Positions 23,501-35,500 of a stretch of DNA of 64,000 bases are shown here, piece by piece. The stretch is from NCBI GenBank assembly GCA_035771175.1, contig CM069593.1:45107054-45171053 (forward strand), given 5' to 3'. Made by a program: the position numbers and the translations under genes. This DNA is from Paratinospora sagittata. Taxonomy: Eukaryota; Streptophyta; Magnoliopsida; Ranunculales; Menispermaceae. The notes beneath the pieces were generated by a model. That model did no database searches and was not told the origin of the DNA. It saw only the letters and a list, made by a program, of their open reading frames with translations. Each line of letters starts with the position of its first letter. Position 1 is the first letter of the stretch.

Positions 23501-26500
23501 AAGTTGCATAAAATAAATAACCTCAAAAAAGTACCATATCTAGCAGATCATCTGTTAAAACCATAAAAGACACAAAGATGTAACGTGGTTCGGCTCTAAG
23601 GCCACGGGAGAAGAGAAGAAATATTTTCTTATTCTTAATGATGTCTTAATGGAGGGGCACCATATATATAAACATACAGGGCTATGCACACATATAGCTA
23701 TAATTACAATTTTAGTAACCGCTAAATAAAACGACTACTAAAATTATCATCTTTCCTTAAAGGAAATAAATCCATAAAGGAAATAAACCCCACAGATTTT
23801 GCTCTTCTCCACAACACTCCCCCTCAAGCTGGTGAATAAAGGTTTACCATTCTTAGCTTGGACACATTTGCTTGAAATGCAGTATGGTTTAACCCTTTAG
23901 TGAGCACATCGGCGAGCTGATTATTGGTAGACACATATGGAGTACACATCAACCCACTATCAAGCTTCTCTTTAATAAAGTGTCTATCAATCTCTATATG
24001 CTTGGTTCGATCATGTTGAACTGGGTTATGGGCAATGCTAATTGCAGATTTATTGTCACAATAGAGTCTCATAGGGCCATCCCAGTGTATCTTCAAATCT
24101 GTCAAAATTATCTGCAACCATAATAGCTCACAAACCCCTTGTGTCATTGCTTGGAATTATGCTTCAGCACTAGATCTGGCTACTACATTCTGCTTTTTAC
24201 TTCACCATGTCACCAAATTCCCACCAAGAAACGTACAATATTCAGTAGTTGATCTTCTGTCAACTACTGAACCAGCATAGTCTGAATCAGTATATGCTTC
24301 AAAAACAACTCCTGTGTGTCGTTTAAATAAGATGCCCTGTCCTAAGGTCCCTTTAAGATACTGTAAAATGCGATTAGCTGCTTGCAAATGAATATCTTTA
24401 GGATTGTGCATGAACTGACTTATTACACTTACTGCATATGCAATATTAGGTCTTGTGTGTGAGAGATAGATGAGTCTTCCTACTAGTCTTTGATACATCT
24501 CCTTATTCATAGTCAACGCTTCTTCAGCTTCTCCAAGCTTGTGATTAAGATCAATAGGAGTATTCATTGGTTTGCATGCTAGCTTCCCTGTTTCTTTAAA
24601 GTTTGTGATGTACTTCTGTTAAGAAATAAAGATTCCTTGTTTAGAGTGTGTCACTTCTATCCCTATGAAGTATTTCAATCTCCCTAGTTCCTTGATCTCA
24701 AATTCCTCGGTCAAACACTACTTCAAATTTTGTCTCTCATTCTCATTGTTTCCTGTTATGATGATGTCATCAACATACACTAATAGAGCTGTAACTCCCC
24801 CTGAAGTCGAGTGTTTAATAAACAGAGTGTGATCTCCTTGGCTTTGTCTATATCCCATATTTGTCATTACTTTGGTAAACCGACCAAACCATGCTCTTGG
24901 AGATTGTTTAAGTCCATACAGGGCCTTTTTCAATTTACACACTTTATCAGTGGTGCCAAATCCTGGAGGCATTTCCATATAGATTTCTTCTTCTAAATCC
25001 CCATGTAAAAATGCATTCTTAACATCAAATTGTTGCAGATCTCAGTCATAATTAGCTGCCAATAACAAAAGAAGTCTCACAGTATTCATTTTTGCAACTG
25101 GAGCAAATGTCTCTTGATAGTCCACACCATATGTCTGAGTATATCCTTTGGCTAACAATCTTGCCTTGTAGCACTCTAGGGACCCATCTGCTTTGTATTT
25201 TACTGTATAAACCCATTTGCATCCCACAGGTTTCTTTCCTGCAGGCAAGTCTACCAACTCCCATGTTGTATTTTTCTCTAGGGCTTCTATTTCCACATTC
25301 ATAGCTTGTTTCCAATTTGTATTAGATAAAGCCTCGGATAATGATGTAGCAGTCTGGATGTTGTTCAGGTTGGTAAGGAAACTCTTATGAATTGGCGCGA
25401 ACTTCTCGAAGGATACAACATGAGATAGTGGATACAAGGGATGTTTAGTGCATTCCCTTGTGCCCTTTCTAATGGCAATGGGAAGATCATTGTTAGGTTC
25501 AAAGGCTAAAAGATCATTGTTAGTTTCAGGAACTGATGAAATTTGTAATGAGGGTTCAAGATTTGTTACCTCATTTTCAGGGATTGGTTCAGATTCTTGA
25601 ACTTGCATCGGTTCAGGAGCTGCAGCTTTCTTCCTTGAGTACATTTGTCCAGTCATCTGATCCTTATGTTCGTCATTGGGTACAGAGGGTGTAGGAGATT
25701 CGGGTTTGGTTTGTTGGAGGTTAAAAGGGCCAAAAAGATCAAAAGGGTTGTCAAGAGAGTTCTGATCCTTATCTTCCATGATGACACTCTCCCCCGGAAG
25801 AGGAGGAGCGGAAAAATAGGGCTCAAGTGACATCGGCAGAGACAAAGAATTTCTTTGATGGCGAATGATACATTTATATCCCTTTTGAGTGGAAGAGTAT
25901 TCGACAAAAACACACTTGAGAGCTCTGGGGTTCAACTTTCCCCTATTGGGTTGGTGAATATGGGCAAATGATACACACCCAAATATCTTAGGTATAAGAT
26001 TATTGGAGATTTTGAGCTTAGGGTAAAATTGACATAGCTTTTCCATAGGACTTTTGAAACTAAGGGTCCGAGATGGTAGGCGGTTAATAAGGTGTGTTGC
26101 AATAAGGACAACTTCCCCCCAATAGGACTTAGGCATAGTATTCTGAAATAAAATGGCTAGGTTTGTATCAAGCAGGTGACCGTTTTTTCTTTCAGCAACT
26201 CCATTTTGTTGTGGGGTGTGAACACAGGATGATTCATGAAGGATCCCCTCGTTTTGGAAGTAATTGGTCAATGTTTGATTATAATAGTCTCTAGCATTGT
26301 CAGATCGAAATCTCTTGATTTTAGCATCAAACTAGGTGTGTATCATGTTATGGAAGGTAGGAAGAACAAAGCTCACATCGGATTTTTGTTTCAGTAAGAA
26401 TATCCACGAGACTCTAGTACAATCATCAATGAAGGACACAAACCATCGCGCTCCAGAAACATTAGGTATTGGAGAGGGACCCCAAATATCACTATGAATG

Positions 26501-29500
26501 AGATCAAAAGGATCTAAACTTCTTTCATTACTAAGTGGAAAAGATATACGCTTGTGTTTCGCAAGTTTACACACTTCACAATGAAAATCTTCAACATTGA
26601 GAGACTTAAACAAAAAAGGAAACATGATTTTAAGGGTTCGAAAAGAAGGATGGCCAAGGCGGCGATGATGGAGCCATAACTTTTCTTTATTGGAAAATTT
26701 GTGCCCGAAGAGAAACGAAGTGGTACTCTTAATAGGATGTACTGGTGTCTCAAGGTAATACAACCCGTCCTGTTCCTTAGTGTTGAATTTAGAGAAGAAA
26801 ATAATTCTCATATGTCTCAATGATCATTGTACAGTCTGAATATATAATGGAAAACTAGTAAAATAGGAAACTAACTAATAGAGATATCAGGGATTTCCTG
26901 AATCTCTTTATTCCTAAATTAATGTAGACAACTAATACTGAAAATCAGCAACTGTATCCTGAAAATCAGCAGCAGCTGTATCCCTGAAATCAGGGATTGA
27001 GTATTTCAACAATCAGCAACTGTATCCTGAAAAACAGCAGCTGTATCCCTGAAAATCAGGGATTGACAGCAGCAGCTGTATCCCTGAAAATCAGGGATTG
27101 AGTATTTCAACACTCCCCCTCAAGCTAGGCGTAGATGTTAATCAAGCCAAGCTTGATACTCAAATCTTCAAAATTCTTCCTTGGTAGAGCTTTAGTGAGG
27201 ATATCTGCTATTTGCTGACTTGTCGGTGTGTATAGCAGACTAACTGTCCCATTTTCTATCTTCTCCTTTATGAAGTGGCGATCTATCTCCACATGCTTGG
27301 TCCTGTCATGATGTACTGGATTCTTTGCAATGTTAATAGCTGACTGATTGTCACAAAATACCTTCATTGATTCAGAAGTGATGATTCCTAGTTCCCTCAT
27401 TAGTCTTTCTAGCCATATTCCCTCACAAATTCCGAGTGCCATAGCTCTGAACTCTGATTCTGCACTGCTTCGAGAAACTACCGATTGTTTCTTACTTCGC
27501 CATGTTACTAAGTTTCCCCACACATACGTACAATAACCAGATGTTGACCTTCGGTCCGTTATTGATCCGGCCCAGTCAGCATCAACAAACACTTCAACAT
27601 CTTTCCTTGTGTTTTTCTTGAAGTACAAGCCTTTACCTGGTGTCATTTTAAGATACCTTAGTATCCGATAGACAGCTTCCATATGTTCTTCAGTCGGATC
27701 ATTCATGAATTGACTGACTACACTAACCGAGAACCCAATATCAGGTCTGGTGTGTGAGAGATAAATCAGCTTCCCAACAAGTCTTTGATATCTTCCTTTG
27801 TCCACTGGAATATTGTCCTTATTAGCTCCAATTTTAGTGCTTGAATCCATGGGTGTTTCAGCCGGTTTGCACCCAAGCATTCCCGTCTCTTTAAGTAGAT
27901 CTAGTACGTACTTCCTTTGTGACACTGAGATTCCCTTGCTTGACCGGGCTACTTCCATTCCAAGGAAATATTTTAGGCTCCCAAGATCCTTGGTTTCAAA
28001 TTCTTTGGCAAGTAGGGTTTTGAGCTTGATCAATTCATCTTCATCATCACCTGTTAAGATGATGTCATCTACATATACAATGAGAATTGCCAACTTTCCT
28101 TTGGTTGAGTGTTTGACAAACAAAGTGTGATCAGCTTGACACTGAGAGTACCCATACTTCTTCACTGTTTTGTTGAATCTGTCAAACCAAGCTCTTGGAG
28201 ATTGCTTCAGTCCATAAAGGGATTTCTTGAGCTTACACACCTTATTCATAGTTGCCTTGGTTTCAAAGCCGGGAGGAATATCCATATAAACTTCTTCTGT
28301 AAGGTCTCCATTGAGGAATGCATTCTTCACATCAAGTTGGTGGAGAGGCCAATCAAGATTGGCAGCTAATGATAGTAGTACCCGAATGGTGTTTAATTTG
28401 GCTACTGGAGCAAACGTCTCTTGGTAGTCAATGCCATAGGATTGAGTGAACCCTTTTGCAACCAGCCGCGCTTTAAATCTGTCCACACTTCCATCAGCCT
28501 TGTATTTGACAGTGAAAATCCATTTACATCCTACTGGATGTTTCCCACTCGGTAGGTCTGAAATCTCCCAAGTTCCATTCTTCTTTAGTGCTTGCATTTC
28601 TTCCCATACTGCAGTCTTCCATTCCGGAATTGAAATGGCTTCTTGGATGGAGTTAGGAATTTGCATTTTGTTCAAATTTGCCACAAATGTTTGGAAGCTA
28701 GGTGACAACCCTTTATAAGAGACAAAATTGTAGATTGGATGACTGGTACATGACCTCCTACCTTTCCTTAAAGCAATGGGACAGTCAAGGTCATTAGCAA
28801 TAGACTCACTAGTGATGAATTCAGAGCTAGTGTTACCTGGTGAACTTTCATGGTTTCTTGCACTCGGGTCAGATTCTTGACTTTGCTTGGGAGGTGCTTG
28901 TTGCTCAACATCCTCTTGGATCTTCTTCTTCCGAGAATATACAATGAACTCACCATTGATTGCAGGTTTAGGACATTGGACAGGACTTGAAGGTAGAGGA
29001 TTTTCAGGAGTTGAAGATGGAGGATTTTCAGGTTCAGATTCAGAATTTTCCAAATCAGAATTTGTTTCTGTTTGGTGGCTTTGGTTTGGAGTAGGAGTAG
29101 TTGAGATAGGAGGGATGGTGACTTGGGAACTTGGGGAACTTGGGTAGTTGTTGGATGTTGTGGCATCAATATCCCAAAGCTGGTATTCCTGTATGAGATT
29201 CTCCCCCTGAATATCAGATTTGGGGTAATAAGGTTGATGTTCAAAGAAAGTAACATCCATGGAAGTGTATAGTCTTTTGGTAATAGGAGAATAGCATTTG
29301 TACCCTTTTTGGTTTGGAGAGTAACCAAGGAATATACACTTGAGTGCTTTGGGGTCGAGTTTACTTCGGTGTTGTTGATGCACATGGACAAACACGGAGC
29401 ACCCGAATACTTTGAGAGGTATTGTTGAGACAATGCGGGTGTTGGGATAAGAGTAACAAAGGAGTTGGCACGGGTTTTGGAAATTTAAGACACGGGAAGG

Positions 29501-32500
29501 CATTCGGTTTATGAGATAAGTTGCTGTGAGTATGGCTTCCCCCCAAAACTGTTTTGGAACATGAGTGGAAAACATAAGTGATCTAGCAACCTCTAGAATG
29601 TGTCTATTTTTCCTTTCTGCTACTCCGTTTTGTTGAGGTGTATCGACACATGAACTTTGGTGTATAATGCCTTGACTTTGTAGGTAATCTCCGAGAATGT
29701 GGTTGAAGTAATCCTTGGCATTATCAGTTCTAAAGATTTGGATTTTGGTATGGAATTGGGTTTGAATCATGCTGTTGAAATTTTTGAATATTTGCCCGAC
29801 CTCTGATTTTTCTTTCATGAGAAACACCCAAGTGATCCTAGTATGATCATCTACAAATAAGATAAACCAGCGGGTACCAGTCACACTTTTGATACGTGAA
29901 GGTCCCCAAACATCACTATGGATCATTGAGAATGGATGAGATTTTTGATATTGTTGAATTGAATAAGGAGTACGAGCATGTTTAGCAAATTGACAAACTT
30001 CACACTGAAAATCTTTTGGACTTCTATTGCTGAATAATGAGGGAACAAGTTTTTGAAGGTACACGAAATTGGGATGGCCTAGTCTATAGTGCCATAACAT
30101 AACTTCACTATCATTATTGAAACGAGAAACAGAAAGAGAAATTTTTGTAGGCTGATTGTTTGCCTTGTCCGAATCTGCCTTGTGAGTTTGTTGTTCCGGA
30201 AGATCACCAATGCTGAGGATGTAGAGCCCTGAGCACATCTTAGCATTGCCAATCATCTTCCCCGAATTCAAGTCCTGAAATTCACACGAGTTAGGGAAGA
30301 ACTTAGTAACACAGTTAAGCTCTTGAGTGAGTTTACTAATAGAAAGTAAATTGCAATCTAAGTTTGGGACCAAGAGGACTGAGTTTAGGGTGAGGTTCTT
30401 TGAGATAATCACAGAACCTGTTCCTGCTACTCTTGAGAGAGATCCATCTGCAATTCTAACAGAGAAATTTTCATGACATGGATTATAAGTATTAAAAATC
30501 CTTGCATCTCCAGTCATGTGGTCGGAGGCTCCTGAATCCACAATCCATGGTCTGATTTTTTCTCTTGTTGCACTGAGTGCGTTTAAGAAATTACCTTTGT
30601 GAGCCAAGGATCCGGTTCCAATGACAGAGGTATTGGAGGATTGTTGCTGGTTGATTAACTTTTGCAAAAGTTCCATTTGTTCTTTGCTGAATAGGCTTTG
30701 TTCTGGCTGTGTGTGGTTCTTGTCACAGGAGGCCAGATGTCCACGACTTTCTCTGTTGTTGGATGGACGTGAGGGCTTCCAATCAGCGGGTTTTCCATGG
30801 ATCTTCCAGCAGGTCTCCTTGGTGTGACCAGTCTTCCGGCAGTGATCACACCAAGGTCGTCCCTTTTTTTGTCTATAGTCTCCAGCTTGATGTTGAGGCC
30901 CTTGAACTGAGAGTGCAGATCCTTCAGAGCTGTGTGTCGTAGTTGGCGGTCCCATCATCACTTTCTTTCGACTTTCTTCCATGCGCACTTCTGAAAATGC
31001 CTCTCGAAGACTAGGTAGTGGTTTTAGTCCCATGATTCTTCCTCGAACTTCATCAAGGTCCTTGTTGAGGCCCAACAGAAACTTATAGAGTCTTTTCTTT
31101 TCAATGATTTTTCTATATTTGATTCCATCTTCTGGGCAATGCCAATTGTATTCTTCAAACATGTCTAATTGCTGCCAATTCCGTGTGAGAGTGTTGAAGT
31201 ATTGAGTGACTGTGAGGTCTTCTTGACGTAGATCGTGAAGGATACTTTCAACAGCAAAGAGTTTGGATGAGTTATCGAAGCTAGAATATGTTTCTCTGGC
31301 TGCATCCCAGATGTCCTTTGCAGTCACATACAATAGGAAATTTTCTCCAATTTCGTTTGTCATTGAGTTGATAAGCCAAGACATCACCATGTTGTTTTCT
31401 GACTTCCATGTTCTGTATTTTGGATCTTCTTTGCTTGGTGGGACTGCTACTCCAGTGAGGTAGTCATCTCTTCCCTTTCCGCAAATGAACATCATTACTG
31501 ATTGTGACCATTGAAGGTAATTTTGTCCATTGAGTTTGTGCCCTGTAATGGGCTGAAGATTTCCATCTGATCCTCCATTGCTGCCTGTGGCTGGGGTTTC
31601 AGAATGGGAGGTGACTTTTGAGGAGGATTGGCTTTGCTGAGCCATTGTCATCCCGTATTTTGTCATCTATCTACAGGTCAGAGGTGGCAGCTCTGATACC
31701 ATGTTGAATTTAGAGAAGAAAATAATTCTCATATGTCTCAATGATCATTGTACAGTCTGAATATATAATGGAAAACTAGTAAAATAGGAAACTAACTAAT
31801 AGAGATATCAGGGATTTCCTGAATCTCTTTATTCCTAAATTAATGTAGACAACTAATACTGAAAATCAGCAACTGTATCCTGAAAATCAGCAGCAGCTGT
31901 ATCCCTGAAATCAGGGATTGAGTATTTCAACAATCAGCAACTGTATCCTGAAAAACAGCAGCTGTATCCCTGAAAATCAGGGATTGACAGCAGCAGCTGT
32001 ATCCCTGAAAATCAGGGATTGAGTATTTCAACACTTAGCATGTCCAATCATCATCCCTAAGTCCTGGTCCTGAAATGCACAGTAAGTAGGGAAGAAGGTT
32101 ACATTACAACTCAGATCATGGGTCAGTTTTTTAATAGAGATAAGATTAGTAAATAGTTTAGGAACATGAAGAACATTTTTGAGTGTAAGGGTAGGGCTGA
32201 TGTGAACATCACCTATACCAGCAACTGTGGTTAAGGATCCATCAGCTGTGGCTATTTTTCGACTACTAGGACATGGGTTGTAGGTATGAAATATATTGGG
32301 GGAATTGGTCATGTGATCAGTAGCACCAGAATCTATAACCCAAGAGTTAGCAAAAGACTTATCCGAGACGTTAAATCCAATAGAAATAGGAAAGTTACTT
32401 AAATGGGCCAATGAACAGGTACCTGAGGGTTTGTCCAGTGTGCCAAGCAAAGATTTCAATCTTTCAATGTCGTCTTGGCTAAATCCGTCTGGCACCGGGG

Positions 32501-35500
32501 AGTCTACAACTATTTGTTCAATAGACAGATGTGTTTGTCCACTGGTCTTCTGTTGTCCTCCTTTGTAGCCCCATTCTTTACTAGAAGTTGAAGGCTTGCC
32601 ATGAAGTTTCCAACACTTCTCCCTGGTATATTTAGTCTTCTGACAATAAGTACACCATAGATTGTCCCTATTGTCTCGATTTGGTACCTTTGATGATTCA
32701 GCGCGCGGAGTGTGTGTCTTCTGATCATTTCCCCGATTGGCAACCATAGCTGAGCCTTCCATCTTCTGAGGTGTGAGCATAACACTTCTTCTGCTTTCTT
32801 CAGTTCGGATAACTAAGATAGTCTCATTCAGAGTTGGCAACTCTTTGCTGAGAGTTTGAACTCTCACTTGAGCAAACTCTGCATTGAGTCCAGCCAAGAA
32901 GTCATAGACCCGATCCTTCTCAATATAGTTCTTTAAAACTACAGCATCTGCAGGGCATTTAGTCTCAATACACCTATAATGGTCAAGTTCCTGCCAGAGG
33001 TTTTTCAATACATTGGCATATTCGGTGACCGTAATGTTGCCTTGTTTTGTTGTTCCAACTTTCACTTTGATCTCATACACTTGGGCTGCATCATGGGCCT
33101 TAGAGTATGTCTGATGAACGGCATCCCAAATGTCTTTGGCGGTAGTTAGAAACATGCATGTATCACTAATGTTTGGCGTCATTGAATTCCATAGCCACGT
33201 CATTATAGAAGCATTTTCGTTATCCCACACTATAAACTTAGGATCTCCAGGTGTAGGTCCAGTGCCCAAAAGATGACTTAATTTCCCTTTGCCCTTCAGA
33301 AAAGTACGCACCAGCTGAGACCACTTCAAATAATTCTTTCCATCAAGTCTGTATGCTGCCTGAATGTTTGGTAGTTCTCCTTTCTCCGTTTTGTCAACTG
33401 TTTCTTCAGTCTGCACTGTTTCGGAAGTAACCGACATTTGTTTTTTTTTTTTTATATGGTTACAAACTCAAAAAATAAAAAATAAAAAATAAAAGATGAA
33501 TATCAGATGCAGACGAAGAAGACGAACCAGGAGCTGCAGATGAAACCGCAGATCGACACAGCACAAAACGCAGCAGCAGCAGCAGCAGATCGTCAACGAC
33601 GACGACGATCGGGTTTCTTCGACTCCTGGTTCGTACTGCTCGAAGAAGAAGATGGCGACTGCAGAAGTTGAGTTCAGATGCTTCGTCGACGGACTAGCAT
33701 GGGCGACTGACGATCAAACCCTGTCGAGAATTTTCGGGCAGTTCGGAGATATCGTCGCATCAAAGATCATTAACGATTGCGACACTGGAAGATCGAGGGG
33801 GTAGTTGCAGACGGCGACGGCAGAGAAAGAAGAAAAAGAAGAAGACGACGACGATGGAGATTAGAGAGATGCAGTGGTGCAGTGGTGCAGTGGTGCAGTG
33901 ATGCGCAAGAGAGACGACGAAGATTAGTAGCAACGTCAAAGATCAGCAATGGTGGGTTCGAGCAGCGGCGACTGAAACACTGTAGCAATGGAGACGAAGG
34001 CGTCGACGACGATTAGGATATCGGCAGTGCCGATGAGGAAGACACAGTAGCCGATGGTGATATAGTAGCAGTAATGAAGACGTACACACCAATCAGCAAC
34101 ACGAATAATGGTGATGAAGGCCAACGAGGAATGTTCCGGCAATGAAGGCCAAAATAAAACAATTTCAACGATGATGGTCGGAAGAAAAGAAAAATTTCCC
34201 AGTTGTACAAGCTCAAAGCTCTAATACCATGTTAAAACAATAAAAGATACAAAGATGTAACGTGGTTCGGCTCTAAGGCCTACGTCCACGGGAGAAGAAA
34301 GGAAATATTTTCTTATTCTTAATGATATCTTAATGGAGGGACACCATGTTAAAACAATAAAAGACACAAAGATGTAACGTGGTTCGGCTCTAAGGCCTAC
34401 GTCCATGGGAGAAGAGAAGAAATATTTTCTTATTCTTAATGATGTCTTAATGGAGGGACACCATATATATAGACATACAGGGCTATACACACATAGAGCT
34501 ATAATTACAATTTTAGTAACTGCTAAATAAAATGACTACTAAAATTATCATCTTTCCTTAAAGGAAATAAATCTTTAAAGGAAATAAATCCCACAGATTT
34601 TTCTCTTCTCCATAACATAATCACTTCTGTTTTTTGAAGCTAATAAATCCTCACACTTATGATGAGAAAGATCCAAATTATCCACACTAGTAATAAAGGC
34701 TTTTTTCATATTTGCACGGTTGGCCTTCCTTAGCCCTTCATAGCAAAGTGAAAGAAGTGCATTCATGTAGCTGACTATACATGGTTGGGACAAGGCGATC
34801 TTGAGTTGGGTTGAGTTGTCATCAAACGCTACCATTAGTTACATTAAAATGTCATGATTCGATGTGGTAGTTTTCCCATTAAAAAAAAAGTTCTAGGGTA
34901 TGAATCTTGACCCTTAAAACAACTATTATAATTTGGCATTTGAATTTTGAACAAAAAAATATAATTAAGTTGAGAACAAGTCTAGATGTCAGACTTGTTC
35001 ATTTTCTAAATTACAAGATATGGCTTAAAAAAGTGTTCAACAACTCATATCCAAATACTTGGACATGGACTATGGTTATTCTTTCATCTTCTTTTCTCCT
35101 TTTTTCTTTTCTCCTTCCTCTTCTTTTCCTTCCTTTTGATTTTCTTTGGAAGTTCTTATTCTTCCTGCTTTTATTTTCTACATCTTCTTGTTTTTTACAT
35201 TTTTACTCCTCTTCCCCTTTTCTTTCATCTAATTATTTTTAATTTCCACTTTTCCTTCCGTTTGATTTTATTGGGAAGTTCTTATTCTTCCCATCGTTAT
35301 TTTCTTCATTTTCTTTTATTTTATAGTTCTACTCCTCTTCTTCATTTTTTCAGCTGATTATTTTTATTTTTCTCTTCTTGTTTTAGTGTGCTATAACCTG
35401 TTAAATCATTTTCTATCCTTAATTTCTTTTCTTTCTTCAATCTTTGGATAATCTACAGAATAGCGTCCAAATGCAGATACAAAGTGTTGAAAACATCTCT

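Larger units (their letters stand above)
26781..32033 (-). mobile_element. Copia-1: complete, apparently intact and very young Copia retrotransposon (5253 bp)
   Basis: It has two 332-bp LTRs (26781-27112, 31702-32033) that I cannot tell apart by eye, a perfect PBS TGGTATCAGAGC (antisense at 31690-31701), a polypurine tract next to the 3' LTR, one uninterrupted gag-pol frame, and a perfect CTTAG target duplication at 26776-26780 and 32034-32038. The target was Copia-2. These marks together point to a recent insertion with mobilisation capacity. Confidence 0.95.
23553..34617 (-). mobile_element. Copia-2: old, defective Copia in AP2 intron 1, split by Copia-1
   Basis: 5' LTR 34230-34617, PBS TGGTATTAGAGCTT directly behind it (one base off TGGTATCAGAGC), leader 33438-34215, gag start 33437, and 3' LTR 23553-23816. 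Copia-1 with its CTTAG duplication occupies 26781-32033 exactly at the pre-integrase region: removing it joins GMMIGHAK to EQDGLYYLE. The pol part (26775-23824) has many stops, so the copy is dead. The leader carries a host exon fragment (33652-33804). Confidence 0.9.

Noticed and set aside
28768..29433. 221-codon minus-strand frame
   Set aside because: Out-of-frame shadow of the intact Copia-1 polyprotein.
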